From JAJTHB01 sp033763775 (lineage in GTDB: Bacteria; Pseudomonadota; Alphaproteobacteria; Rickettsiales; SXRF01): 64,000 nucleotides of DNA. Location of the stretch: NCBI GenBank assembly GCA_033763775.1, contig JANRJW010000014.1, forward strand, positions 62,001 through 126,000. Direction: 5' to 3'. Below the pieces are notes generated by a model. It saw only the letters and a list, made by a program, of their open reading frames with translations, ran no database searches and was not told where the DNA came from. This document shows positions 1 to 8,359 of the stretch, one piece after another. Numbering within the stretch: position 1 is the first letter of the stretch; the number at the start of each line of letters is the position of its first letter. The position numbers and the translations under genes are program-made.

Positions 1-417
1 CTTGGCTGCCTGAACCGCTTCATCGAGGCTTCGATAAGCATGGCCAACTTTCAGCTTCAGATCCCATAAAAGCTGGACAATCAGCTCAGAAAAACGCGCA
101 GCCTGCTCGCTATGAGCATCGTCATAAAGAAAAAGAATATCCACATCGGAATAAGGATACATTTCGTGGCGGCCATAGCCGCCCACCGCGACCAGCGCCA
201 TGCCCGGAGTGTCATCCCCGGCCAGCTCGCTGTAAAATTCTGCCAGCAGCGCATCGAGCAGATCCGCATGGGCGCGCAGCATGGTTTCGGGAATACCCTG
301 GCTTATGAACTGCTCTTGCAGCGCCTTTTTCTCGCTACTCAGCCACGATTTAGCGCGTCTGAGCATGGCGGCTTTGCGCCGCTCCGGGCTTAACGACTCA
401 TTTTTTTTCATACGCAT
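1..417 (-). CDS. glnD: [protein-PII] uridylyltransferase, N-terminal part (partial)
   Basis: GlnD uridylylates and deuridylylates PII signal proteins in response to glutamine, so it is the nitrogen sensor. The reading frame is open from an ATG near 417 (a second in-frame ATG lies at 411) to the window edge, about 139 codons, so the C-terminal part (HD and ACT domains) is missing here. The nucleotidyltransferase motif is clear: GGYGRHEMYPYSDVDILFLY, with the DxD metal pair at residues 89 and 91 counted from the ATG at 411. The gene is divergent from the transporter beginning at 464. An ammonium channel about 1.6 kb away fits a nitrogen-control neighbourhood. The family call is secure; the exact start is not. 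Confidence 0.88.
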   Translation of the reverse strand, partial: MRMKKNESLSPERRKAAMLRRAKSWLSSEKKALQEQFISQGIPETMLRAHADLLDALLAEFYSELAGDDTPGMALVAVGGYGRHEMYPYSDVDILFLYDDAHSEQAARFSELIVQLLWDLKLKVGHAYRSLDEAVQAAK

Positions 418-463
418 CAGTTTAGCTTCTTGCGCGAGTGCATGCAGCAGCTATTTTGCCCCC

Positions 464-1357
464 ATGAGCATAAACCGTACCCTCCCTGCGATTGGCTTCA
501 TGCTTGCCAGCATGCTGTGCTTCTCCGCCATGAATACGGTCATTCGCCATCTGGCGGTGGATCTGCATTCCACCCAGATGGTGTTCATGCGCAACATACT
601 GAGTTTATTGATTATTATAGCGATTGCCGCGGTCATGCAGCGTGGGCGCCCGCGCTTTCCCACTGACCGGCTGTCCGGCCATATCTGGCGTGGCACGATT
701 GGCCTTGTCTCCATGGAGCTATGGTTTCATGCCATCACCATCATGGAGCTGACGCTGGCCACCGCCATTTCCTTTATCACCCCGATTTTATCAACCATCA
801 TCGCCATCCTGTTTCTCGGCGAAAAGGCGGGAATTCGCCGCTGGGCGGCAATTATGGCTGGTTTTGTCGGCATGCTGGTCATTTTGCGGCCTGATCTTGG
901 CACCATCAACCCGAATGCCACTTTTGTGCTGGTTTCTTCTACCCTCATGGCCATCGCCGGCACGGTGGTCAAAAGCTTAACGCGCACCGAGTCGCCGGAA
1001 ACCATTGTGTTTTACATGTCGCTCATCATGACCATCTGGTCGATTGTTCCGGCAGCGCTCTACTGGCGCGATTTCACGATGGTGCATATCCTCTGGGCGT
1101 TTCTGATTGCGCTGTTTTCCACCGGCGCCCATCTCATGCTGGCGCGCGCCTACATGCGGGCGGATGTGGTCGTGCTCATGCCCTTTGATTTCACTCGGCT
1201 GATCTTCACCGCCGCACTGGCCTATGTCGTTTTTGGCGAAGTGATGGATAGCCAGACCATCATCGGTTCATTAATTATTGTTGCCAGCACCGTTTATATC
1301 GCGCATAGAGAAGCACGTAAAAACCGCCACAAACCTACAAAAACCACCGCAAACTGA
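464..1357 (+). CDS. DMT superfamily permease (EamA family)
   Basis: Predicted inner-membrane metabolite exporter or importer of 297 residues with ten hydrophobic segments, the usual length of two fused EamA repeats. The protein begins MSINRTLPAIGFMLASMLC and runs almost entirely hydrophobic to a basic tail (REARKNRHKPTK). The frame is open further upstream, but those codons overlap the start of glnD on the other strand, so ATG 464 is preferred. Its stop TGA overlaps the ATG of the next gene by one base, which suggests co-translation. The substrate cannot be inferred. Confidence 0.85.
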   Translation: MSINRTLPAIGFMLASMLCFSAMNTVIRHLAVDLHSTQMVFMRNILSLLIIIAIAAVMQRGRPRFPTDRLSGHIWRGTIGLVSMELWFHAITIMELTLATAISFITPILSTIIAILFLGEKAGIRRWAAIMAGFVGMLVILRPDLGTINPNATFVLVSSTLMAIAGTVVKSLTRTESPETIVFYMSLIMTIWSIVPAALYWRDFTMVHILWAFLIALFSTGAHLMLARAYMRADVVVLMPFDFTRLIFTAALAYVVFGEVMDSQTIIGSLIIVASTVYIAHREARKNRHKPTKTTAN

Positions 1358-1968
1358 TGCTGATTGACTCGCGCCTGCTCACTCTTTTTTCGCTCACACC
1401 GCCGGAAGGTCTCGAACCACCGAACCTGACCACGCGCTGGAGCGATTCCTCGCTGGCTTTTCTCGCCAGTGTCCATAAGCCGAAAAGTGATGCGCTGAAA
1501 ACCATTATCGAGGCCGAGGGCTGGCCGCAGGACGATCGCTACACGGATAACGCTGAGGCCGCCGCGTTCATGATTGTGCTGCACGCGGATTATGATCTGC
1601 CCTTCCAGCGCCGCTGCCACCAGCTGATGCTGGAACTGGCCACGCGCGGCCAGATTAAGCTGGGCTACCTTGCCTTCCTTACCGATCGCATCTTGTGCAA
1701 CGAAGGCCATCACCAGCGCTTTGGCACGCAGATTCGCGAAGCGGCTAATGGCTGTTTTGTGCCTAAGCCCATGGAAGAAGAAGACGATATCGAGCGCCTT
1801 GATAGCCTGCGTAAGGAGGCAGGCCTTCACGAAACCATGCTGGAATATACCCAGCGCGTCAATGGCGGCGATCTGCTGCTACCACGCCTCCTGCTCGGTG
1901 ATTATGCAGATATCTGGGAAGGCAGGCGCGAAAGCAACGTCATCCGCTTTCCCAAAAAAGACCCCTAG
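1357..1968 (+). CDS. DUF6624-like protein
   Basis: Soluble protein of 203 residues. The central part, with AAAFMIVLHADYD, QRRCHQLMLEL, LAYLTDRI and RFGTQI, matches the pattern I recall for DUF6624 (a His-Ala-Asp motif, a conserved LTDR and a GTQ motif), a family of unknown activity. There is no signal peptide or membrane segment. It starts on the last base of the preceding permease stop codon, so the two probably form one operon. The role is unknown. Confidence 0.65.
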   Translation: MLIDSRLLTLFSLTPPEGLEPPNLTTRWSDSSLAFLASVHKPKSDALKTIIEAEGWPQDDRYTDNAEAAAFMIVLHADYDLPFQRRCHQLMLELATRGQIKLGYLAFLTDRILCNEGHHQRFGTQIREAANGCFVPKPMEEEDDIERLDSLRKEAGLHETMLEYTQRVNGGDLLLPRLLLGDYADIWEGRRESNVIRFPKKDP

Positions 1969-1972
1969 TCCA

Positions 1973-1987
1973 TTAATACTAATTTAA
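1973..1987. promoter_or_regulatory. CtrA-like motif TTAA-N7-TTAA upstream of amtB
   Basis: Perfect match to the alphaproteobacterial CtrA full-site consensus (TTAA, seven bases, TTAA), 81 bp before the amtB start. CtrA is the cell-cycle and motility response regulator of the class. The motif is AT-rich and could occur by chance. Functional assignment is inference. Confidence 0.35.
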
Positions 1988-2018
1988 GATTTCTATCCTA
2001 AGGGTTGTAGCGTTTCTG

Positions 2019-2036
2019 CACATAGCTAACTATGTG
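2019..2036. promoter_or_regulatory. Inverted repeat in the amtB leader
   Basis: CACATAG-CTAA-CTATGTG, a perfect 7-bp inverted repeat lying about 30 bp before the amtB start codon. It may be an operator or a short leader hairpin. No regulator can be named from the sequence. Confidence 0.3.
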
Positions 2037-2067
2037 TTGTTATAGTTCTTTTATGGAGTGCCACCTC

Positions 2068-3384
2068 ATGCGCAAGCTGCTTCTTGCAAGTTTAATCCCC
2101 TTAAGTCTTTCCTTCCCCGCCTTTGCCCAGGATGCCGCGCTTGCGCCAGATTCCGGCAACACCGCTTGGCTGCTCATCAGCGCAGCGCTGGTCATGCTCA
2201 TGACGCCCGGTCTTGCGTTTTTCTATGCCGGCATGGTGAACCGTAAAAACGTGGTCTCCACACTGCTGCAAAACTTTGTGGCGCTCGGTGTGGTAGGCAT
2301 TTTGTGGGTCGTCATCGGCTACAGCCTTGCGTTCAGCGAGGGCAATGCTTTCATTGGTGGCATGGACTTCTTTATGCTCGAAGGCTTGAGCGGACAACTC
2401 TACAACGCCGATAGTCGTGTGCCACACTACGCCTTTATCGCTTTCCAGATGATGTTTGCGGTGATTACGCCCGCACTGATAACCGGTGCGATTGCCGAAC
2501 GTGTGAATTTTAAAGCATGGATGTTCATGCTCGCCCTGTGGAGCCTTGCGGTCTATGTGCCGGTGGCGCATTGGGTATGGGGTCCGGGCGGCTGGATTGC
2601 AGCTGATGGCGGGCTCGATTTCGCGGGCGGTCTCGTCGTGCATATCACGGCTGGCGTGGCGGGTCTGGTTGCGGCACTGATGTTTGGTAAGCGTATCAGT
2701 GCCGAACACATTAACCGTCCGAACGATGTGTCGATGATCATGCTGGGCGCGGCGCTGCTGTGGTTCGGCTGGTTCGGCTTTAATGCTGGTTCGGCCATCA
2801 CCTCCGGTCATCTGGCGGCACACGCCTTCATGACGACGTTTGTCGGTGCCGGTGCGGCCTTCATCGCGTGGATGATGGTGGACTGGATCAAGCACAAAAA
2901 ACCCAGTGCCGTTGGCGGCGCGATTGGTCTGGTGGTGGGTTTAGTTACCATCACACCAGCGGCTGGTTTTGTCTCGGTTGGCCACGCCATCCTGATGTGC
3001 GCGGTGTCCGGTGTGCTGTGCAACCTGTTTGCCCATTTCATCAAAACCCAGACACGCCTTGACGATGCGCTGGATGTCTTTGCCTGCCATGGCATGGGCG
3101 GTATTCTCGGCGCCATCATGACCGGCATGTTCGCAAGCTCTGCCATTAACCCGGCAGTCAGCGTGCAAGGCATCCTGATCAGCGGCGAAACCAAGCTGTT
3201 CATTGCCAATATTGTGGCCGTTGTAGCGGTGTGCGTCTACACTGCAATTGTCACCTATGTGCTGATCAAGCTGGTCGGTTTCATCACCCCGATCCGCGTT
3301 TCGGAAAAAGATGAAACGGCAGGCCTTGACACCTCACTCCACGGCGAGGCGGCGCGCTTCCACGATCGCCGCAACTACGCATAA
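2068..3384 (+). CDS. amtB: Ammonium transporter
   Basis: Trimeric inner-membrane ammonia channel of 438 residues. A Sec signal peptide (MRKLLLASLIPLSLSFPAFA) is followed by eleven hydrophobic helices. Both pore histidines of the twin-His motif are visible: GGLVVHITAGVAG and FACHGMGGILGA. ATG 2068 was chosen because GGAG lies nine bases upstream and the signal peptide starts there; codons further upstream look non-coding. No glnK is adjacent, although alphaproteobacteria often pair glnK with amtB. A strong terminator follows. Nitrogen control is likely but no clear NtrC site was seen. Confidence 0.96.
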   Translation: MRKLLLASLIPLSLSFPAFAQDAALAPDSGNTAWLLISAALVMLMTPGLAFFYAGMVNRKNVVSTLLQNFVALGVVGILWVVIGYSLAFSEGNAFIGGMDFFMLEGLSGQLYNADSRVPHYAFIAFQMMFAVITPALITGAIAERVNFKAWMFMLALWSLAVYVPVAHWVWGPGGWIAADGGLDFAGGLVVHITAGVAGLVAALMFGKRISAEHINRPNDVSMIMLGAALLWFGWFGFNAGSAITSGHLAAHAFMTTFVGAGAAFIAWMMVDWIKHKKPSAVGGAIGLVVGLVTITPAAGFVSVGHAILMCAVSGVLCNLFAHFIKTQTRLDDALDVFACHGMGGILGAIMTGMFASSAINPAVSVQGILISGETKLFIANIVAVVAVCVYTAIVTYVLIKLVGFITPIRVSEKDETAGLDTSLHGEAARFHDRRNYA

Positions 3385-3396
3385 TCAAGACCTTAG

Positions 3397-3435
3397 ACCG
3401 GGTGGTATGAATAAATCATACCGCCCGGTTTTTAT
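3397..3435 (+). terminator. Rho-independent terminator after amtB
   Basis: 13-bp stem, CCGGGTGGTATGA paired with TCATACCGCCCGG (one G-U pair), with a five-base loop at 3411-3415, followed by a T-rich run. It begins 13 bases after the amtB stop codon. Confidence 0.9.
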
Positions 3436-3449
3436 TAAGAATTCGTCAA
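3435..3449. promoter_or_regulatory. Near-consensus CtrA-like motif upstream of the chemoreceptor gene
   Basis: TTAA-GAATTCG-TCAA, one mismatch to TTAA-N7-TTAA, about 40 bp before the chemoreceptor start. Chemotaxis genes are known CtrA targets in several alphaproteobacteria, so the position is suggestive. The match alone is weak evidence. Confidence 0.3.
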
Positions 3450-3490
3450 CGCTCTTGTACTACAATGGAGCAAGACGATATGGATGACCT

Positions 3491-4531
3491 ATGACCGCCC
3501 AGCTGGATATCAAAACCATCATCACCAACATCGAACAGCGCGTTGCCACCTTTGCCAACGCCAACGAAAAAATCGCTTCCCAGACCAACCTTCTGGCACT
3601 CAATGCCACCATTGAGGCCGCGCGCGCCGGTGAGGCAGGTCGCGGATTTTCGGTTGTTGCCGCAGAGGTCAAAAACCTTGCTAAACAGGCCGCTGACAAT
3701 TCCAAGGAGCTTCGCACCGTTGCACTCGCCAGAATCCGTGAAGAAACACACGAACTCGAGCAGCATTTTGAAGAAAAAGAATATGGCCGCCTGTCAGAAA
3801 TGGCGCAGACACTGGTACAGCTGATTGTACGCAATCTTTATGAGCGCACCGCTGACGTGCGCTGGTGGGCAACTGATACCTCCCTGTTTAAAGCGCTGCA
3901 AACCATGGATAAATCGGATATCGCCTTTGCCACTGAGCGCCTTGGGCTGATTAACCGCTTTTACTCCGTCTATGCCAATCTCGTGCTCACGGATGCGCGC
4001 GGCAAGGTCGTCGCCTGCTCTCAGCCATCACGCTTTCACCGCTGTGTCGGGGCGGATCTTTCGGATATGCCGTGGGTTAAAAAGGCGCTCGCCACTACTA
4101 GCGGCGATCAATATGTCGTGGACGACATTTTCCGCGACCCCACGCACGACAACAAGCTCGCCTGTATCTATGGGGCGGCAGTGCGTGAGGGCGGCAAGGT
4201 GGACGGCAAAATTCTTGGCGTGCTCGGCGTAAATTTCGATTGGGAAGATCAGGCACGCGTGATTGTGCAGGTGGAGCCAGCGCTTTCGCCAGAAGAATGG
4301 CAGCGCTCGCGTGTGTTGCTGCTGGATGCTGGGCTTCGCGTGATTGCTTCCTCTGATGGCAACGATCTGCTGCTGCCCTTTGCGCTTAAAACCGATAATA
4401 AGCAGAAAGGCCATTACTTCACCGAAACGGGTGACCTCATCGCTTTTGCCAAAACCATTGGCTATCAGGAATATAATGGCCTTGGCTGGTATTCGGTCAT
4501 TGTCCAGAAGCCGAAAAATAAAAAGCAGTAA
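3491..4531 (+). CDS. Soluble methyl-accepting chemotaxis-like protein with C-terminal Cache domain
   Basis: Protein of 346 residues with an unusual domain order. Residues about 23-73 hold the highly conserved chemoreceptor signalling tip (SQTNLLALNATIEAARAGEA, then GRGFSVVAAEVKNLA), the part that contacts CheA and CheW. Only this hairpin is present, with little of the flanking methylated helices. After a coiled linker, residues about 120-340 resemble a Cache/PAS-like sensor (SVYANLVLTDARGKVVA, then GKILGVLGVNFDWE and YQEYNGLGWYSVIVQKP). There is no signal peptide or transmembrane helix, so it should be cytosolic. It lies alone after the amtB terminator. The ligand is unknown. Confidence 0.8.
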   Translation: MTAQLDIKTIITNIEQRVATFANANEKIASQTNLLALNATIEAARAGEAGRGFSVVAAEVKNLAKQAADNSKELRTVALARIREETHELEQHFEEKEYGRLSEMAQTLVQLIVRNLYERTADVRWWATDTSLFKALQTMDKSDIAFATERLGLINRFYSVYANLVLTDARGKVVACSQPSRFHRCVGADLSDMPWVKKALATTSGDQYVVDDIFRDPTHDNKLACIYGAAVREGGKVDGKILGVLGVNFDWEDQARVIVQVEPALSPEEWQRSRVLLLDAGLRVIASSDGNDLLLPFALKTDNKQKGHYFTETGDLIAFAKTIGYQEYNGLGWYSVIVQKPKNKKQ

Positions 4532-4621
4532 TACACATTTAATTTCGCTAGGCTGAGACAGATGCGAAGAAAATATTGCGCGCAGCGACCATGAATCTAT
4601 TGGCTTTAATAGCCCCAATAA

Positions 4622-4744
4622 AGAACTCGCTCCAGCAAAAAAGCGCGAAGCGATGGAGTCCGAGGAAATGAGTGTACATGGAAGTACACGACATTTCCGA
4701 GGGAGGCTTCATCGCAAGCAGATTTGAAGCTGGAGTAGAGTTCT
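4622..4744. repeat. 123-bp imperfect palindrome between the chemoreceptor and glpX
   Basis: Long imperfect inverted repeat: AGAACTC at 4622-4628 pairs with GAGTTCT at 4738-4744, GCTCCAGC pairs with GCTGGAGT, GCGATGGA pairs with TTCATCGC, and the centre is GTAC-ATGGAA-GTAC. The same architecture (centre GTAC-AAAGAA-GTAC) lies inside yejE at 31832-31956. The phrase GCGATGGAGTCCGAGG recurs near lptD at 15408. It fills most of the 214-bp gap between genes and carries no ORF of note. Confidence 0.8.
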
Positions 4745-4745
4745 A

Positions 4746-5762
4746 TTAAACGTCGCCCCAGGTTTTGCGCGTAAAGTTATGGTGCGCCTCCACCATGCGA
4801 ACCGTGCCGGTTTTGGAGCGCATCACGATCGAATGGGTCATCGCCCCGCCCGGATAGCGGCGCACACCCTTTAGCATCGAGCCATCGGTCACGCCGGTCG
4901 CCGCAAACATTACATCGCCCTTGGCAAGTTCTTCAAGCGCATAAACTTTATTCAAATCAGCGATGCCCATACGCTTGGCGCGGCTTTTTTCTTCGGCCGT
5001 CTTAAAGAGCAAGCGCCCTTGCATCTGCCCGCCGGTTGAGCGCAGCGCTGCTGCGGCCAGCACCCCTTCCGGCGCGCCGCCAATACCCATATAAAGGTCA
5101 ATGCCGGTCTCTGGCAGGGCGGTGGCAATCACACCCGCCACGTCACCATCCGAAATGAGTTTAATACGTGCGCCTGCTTCGCGGGTTTTCGCGATCATCT
5201 CTTTGTGGCGGTCGCGCTCCAGGATGCACACTACCAGATCAGCGACATCACACTTCTTGGCTTTGGCAAGGCGTTTCAGGTTGACCGCCACAGCGTCATC
5301 GATATCCACAACGCCATCCGGCAGGCCGTCCCCCACTGCAATTTTGTTCATATACACATCCGGCGCATGCAGAAAGCCGCCCTTTTCCGCCATCGCCACC
5401 ACCGCCATGGCATTCACACCGCCCTTAGCACAGATGGTTGTTCCTTCCAGCGGATCCAGCGCAATATCTACCGATGGGCCAAAGCTATTGCCGACTTTTT
5501 CACCGATATACAGCATCGGCGCTTTGTCGCGCTCGCCCTCACCAATCACCACCGTGCCATCGATCGAAAGCGAATTCAGCGCCTCGCGCATGGCATTCAC
5601 GGCGGCCTGGTCGGCGGCTTTTTCATCGCCGCGCCCCATTAGCCGGGAGGCCGAAAGCGCCGCCGCTTCAGTCACACGCACCGCTTCCAGTGCAAAATTG
5701 CGATCGCTCCAAAAAGCTGTTTTAGCAGCTGGCGCAGGTTTCTTTTTGGCGGTTGCTTTCAT
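4746..5762 (-). CDS. glpX: Fructose-1,6-bisphosphatase class II
   Basis: Hydrolyses fructose 1,6-bisphosphate to fructose 6-phosphate in gluconeogenesis; some homologues are bifunctional with sedoheptulose bisphosphatase. The 338-residue length is typical. Substrate and metal motifs are present: GEGERDKAPMLY (74-85), DPLEGT (from 103), LISDGDVAGVI and GIGGAPEGVLAAAAL. ATG 5762 has AAGGA seven bases upstream and begins one base after the hom stop codon; a TTG further upstream would overlap hom. It is the last gene of an apparent alaC-hom-glpX operon. Confidence 0.95.
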   Translation of the reverse strand: MKATAKKKPAPAAKTAFWSDRNFALEAVRVTEAAALSASRLMGRGDEKAADQAAVNAMREALNSLSIDGTVVIGEGERDKAPMLYIGEKVGNSFGPSVDIALDPLEGTTICAKGGVNAMAVVAMAEKGGFLHAPDVYMNKIAVGDGLPDGVVDIDDAVAVNLKRLAKAKKCDVADLVVCILERDRHKEMIAKTREAGARIKLISDGDVAGVIATALPETGIDLYMGIGGAPEGVLAAAALRSTGGQMQGRLLFKTAEEKSRAKRMGIADLNKVYALEELAKGDVMFAATGVTDGSMLKGVRRYPGGAMTHSIVMRSKTGTVRMVEAHHNFTRKTWGDV

Positions 5763-5763
5763 A

Positions 5764-7131
5764 TCAAAATCCTTCAATCCTAACCCTAAAGGGTGCTTCT
5801 TTCATAAATGGTAGTTTGGCAATTGCCGCCAGCGCGCGCTCCATCGCCGCTTCCTGCGTCGCATGGGTGGTGATCACCACCTGCACCATCTCGCCCGGAT
5901 TATGCGAATGCTGAATCACCGAACGCATGGAGATGCCTTCTTTTTTGAAAATCGCAGTCACATCCGCCAGCACACCCGGCTGGTCGATCACGCCCAGGCG
6001 GAGGTAAAACGAGCTGCTGGCGCGGCTGAACTCTGCAAACCGCCCCTCTCCAAGCTTGGCAGCAGGCAGGGTAAATGGCTTATAGCTGGCGCCGCGCGCG
6101 ATATCCATGATATCCGCCACCACCGACGAGGCCGTCGGCCCCTCACCCGCACCACGCCCTTCAAACAGCACCGTGCCCACACTATCGCCTTCCACCGCTA
6201 CAGCGTTAAACGCGCTGGTCACGGCGGCAAGCTGCGAGCCTTTCGCCACCAAACAGGGATGCACGCGCATCAAAATACCGTCCTCTTGCTCGCTGGCAAT
6301 GCCCAGCAGCTTGATCACATAGCCCAGCTCATCGGCAAACTGCATGTCGGCCAGCGTCACGCGGCGGATACCCTCGATGGACACCTGATCGATCGCCGGG
6401 CGGATGCCATAAGCAAGGCTTCCTAAAATCGCGAGCTTATGCGCTGCGTCCACCCCGTCAATATCAAAGCTTGGGTCGGCTTCGGCATAACCCTTCGCCT
6501 GTGCTTCGGCCAGCACATCGCCAAAATCGCGCTTTTCGCTGGCCATGGTAGTGAGAATATAGTTGCAGGTGCCGTTGAGGATACCAGCAATGCGCGTGAA
6601 GCGGTTCGCTGCCAGGCCGTCGCGTAGGCCTTTGATGATGGGAATACCGCCCGCTACCGCCGCCTCAAAGGCGAGCAGTGCGCCGTTTGCTTCCGCCAGC
6701 TCGGCTAGCGCCACACCATGATGCGCTATCAGCGCCTTATTGGCCGTGACCACCGATTTTTTATGTTTAAGCGCTGTTTCAACAAGCGCTTTGGCCACGC
6801 CCTCGCTGCCACCAATGCACTCCACCACCACATCAATCTCAGGATCGCTGGCAAGTGCCATCGGATCATCCAGCCACCTCAAGCCCTCTCCCCACGACGG
6901 GCTACCCCCTCTCCCCTCCGGGGAGAGGGTTGGGGTGAGGGGGTGAGACATGGCAGCAATCCCCGCGAGTAACCTCTCATATTTCTTCTTATCACGCGCG
7001 GAAACCGCCACCACTTGAAGCTTGCGCCCCGTGCGCGCCGCAAGCAGCGCTTGCTGGTTCAGGAGAATCCTCAGCGCGCCGCCGCCCACCGTTCCAAGCC
7101 CTGCGATGCCGATGCGAAGCGCTTGTGTCAT
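5764..7131 (-). CDS. hom: Homoserine dehydrogenase
   Basis: Reduces aspartate semialdehyde to homoserine for threonine and methionine synthesis. The N-terminal NAD(P)-binding motif is GIAGLGTVGGGA (8-19). The catalytic region includes GYAEADPSFDIDGVDAAHKL, and the C-terminus is an ACT regulatory domain (LRLGVIDQPGVLADVTAIFK), giving feedback control as in ThrA-type enzymes. It has 455 residues against about 430 usually. The surplus is a repeat-derived insert at about residues 62-84 (HPLTPTLSPEGRGGSPSWGE), between two strands of the NAD domain. The start ATG overlaps the stop of the upstream aminotransferase by four bases. Confidence 0.95.
   Translation of the reverse strand: MTQALRIGIAGLGTVGGGALRILLNQQALLAARTGRKLQVVAVSARDKKKYERLLAGIAAMSHPLTPTLSPEGRGGSPSWGEGLRWLDDPMALASDPEIDVVVECIGGSEGVAKALVETALKHKKSVVTANKALIAHHGVALAELAEANGALLAFEAAVAGGIPIIKGLRDGLAANRFTRIAGILNGTCNYILTTMASEKRDFGDVLAEAQAKGYAEADPSFDIDGVDAAHKLAILGSLAYGIRPAIDQVSIEGIRRVTLADMQFADELGYVIKLLGIASEQEDGILMRVHPCLVAKGSQLAAVTSAFNAVAVEGDSVGTVLFEGRGAGEGPTASSVVADIMDIARGASYKPFTLPAAKLGEGRFAEFSRASSSFYLRLGVIDQPGVLADVTAIFKKEGISMRSVIQHSHNPGEMVQVVITTHATQEAAMERALAAIAKLPFMKEAPFRVRIEGF
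6886..6950. repeat. CCCTCTCCCC palindrome inserted in frame in hom
   Basis: Two half-elements: CCCTCTCCCC, then CCCCCTCTCCCCTCCGGGGA with GAGGG and GGTGAGGGGGTGAG behind it. The same family (CCCTCTCCCC, GGGGAGAGGG, GGTGAGGG) occurs at 27336-27452, 31470-31548 and inside leuS at 45464-45530. In hom it adds about 22 residues and keeps the frame. Confidence 0.85.
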
Positions 7132-8345
7132 GCGTTTTTCCCCGCTGCCTTCAGATTATGCCCCGGGTCTTCGCTGAGGAACGATTTAATGCCGCGCACC
7201 GCTTGGCGAATACGGTGTTTATTTTCAACGAGCGCAATGCGCACAAACCCTTCGCCGCCCGCGCCAAACCCAATGCCCGGCGCCACCGCCACATCGGCTT
7301 TGGATAGCAGCAGTTTCGAAAACTCAAGGCAGCCGAGATGGGCGTAGGCTTTCGGAATCGGCGCCCAGAAAAACATCGAGGCACTGGGCACCACCAGCCC
7401 GTCCCAGCCGGCGTCCATCAGCCCTTCAGCCAGCACATCGCGGCGCTCTTTGTAGAGTTTTCGCATCTCCTGCACATAATCCTGCGGGCCGCCCAGCGCG
7501 GCTGCGGCCGCCACCTGCACCGGCAGGAACGTACCATAATCAAGGTAGGATTTGATTTTGGTGAGCGCCGCCACCAGTGTTTTGTTGCCCACGCAGAAAC
7601 CAATGCGCCAGCCCGCCATCGAATAGCTTTTGGACACGGTGGTAAACTCCACCGCAATGTCCTTCGCGCCCTTCACCTGCAGGATGGAAGGCGGCGGGTT
7701 GCCATCGAAATAAATCTCGCAGTAAGCCAGGTCAGAAATCACATAAATGCCGTAATGGCGGCAAATATCGATCACCTGCTCATAAAACGATAAATCGACG
7801 GTGAACGCCGTCGGGTTGCAGGGGAAATTGACAATCAACGCCACCGGTTTTTTCGGCGCCGATTCAATCGCCTTTTTCAGCGATTCAAAAAACTCTGGCC
7901 CCGTTTGGTTCGGTATCGAAATAATCTGCGCGCCCGCAATCACAAACCCCCAGACATGGATGGGGTAGGAAGGATCCGGCACAATGAAAGAATCCCCGGG
8001 GCCAGTAATCGCCTGCGCAAGATTAGCTAGCCCTTCTTTCGAGCCGATGGTCACCACCATTTCGTTATCAGGATCAAGCTCGACACCAAAACGGCGCTGA
8101 TAATAAGCGGCCTGCGCTTTTCTCAGGCCATAAATCCCGCGCGAGAGCGAATAGCGGCTGAATTTGGGATCTTTCAGCGTTTCGACCAGCTTGTCGGTGA
8201 CATGCTTGGGCGGAATCGAGTCCGGATTGCCCATGCCGAAATCGATGATGTCGTGACCGTTTGCCCGCGCGGCCGCCTTCATTTTATTGACTTCAGCGAA
8301 GACATACGGGGGCAGAAGCCCGATGCGGTGAAAATTTTCCTGCAT
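7128..8345 (-). CDS. alaC: Pyridoxal-phosphate aminotransferase, AlaC/LL-DAP aminotransferase-like
   Basis: Fold type I aminotransferase of 405 residues, probably a glutamate-pyruvate (alanine-forming) transaminase. The PLP lysine lies in SKSYSMAGWRIGF. Other class I motifs are FGMGNPDSIPPKHV, YSLSRGIYGLR, VPDPSYPIHVWG and NFPCNPTAF. In many alphaproteobacteria this gene sits directly before hom, as here (four-base overlap), linking it to aspartate-family amino-acid metabolism. The gene symbol rests on family similarity; LL-diaminopimelate aminotransferase activity cannot be excluded. Confidence 0.85.
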   Translation of the reverse strand: MQENFHRIGLLPPYVFAEVNKMKAAARANGHDIIDFGMGNPDSIPPKHVTDKLVETLKDPKFSRYSLSRGIYGLRKAQAAYYQRRFGVELDPDNEMVVTIGSKEGLANLAQAITGPGDSFIVPDPSYPIHVWGFVIAGAQIISIPNQTGPEFFESLKKAIESAPKKPVALIVNFPCNPTAFTVDLSFYEQVIDICRHYGIYVISDLAYCEIYFDGNPPPSILQVKGAKDIAVEFTTVSKSYSMAGWRIGFCVGNKTLVAALTKIKSYLDYGTFLPVQVAAAAALGGPQDYVQEMRKLYKERRDVLAEGLMDAGWDGLVVPSASMFFWAPIPKAYAHLGCLEFSKLLLSKADVAVAPGIGFGAGGEGFVRIALVENKHRIRQAVRGIKSFLSEDPGHNLKAAGKNA

Positions 8346-8359
8346 GGCCGTGCCCCGAA

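Noticed and set aside
1294..1830. 178-codon open frame on the minus strand opposite the DUF6624 gene
   Set aside because: Shadow of the plus-strand gene, whose DUF6624 motifs are convincing.
2101..2895. 264-codon open frame on the minus strand opposite amtB
   Set aside because: Antisense shadow of amtB with His/Arg-rich nonsense composition.
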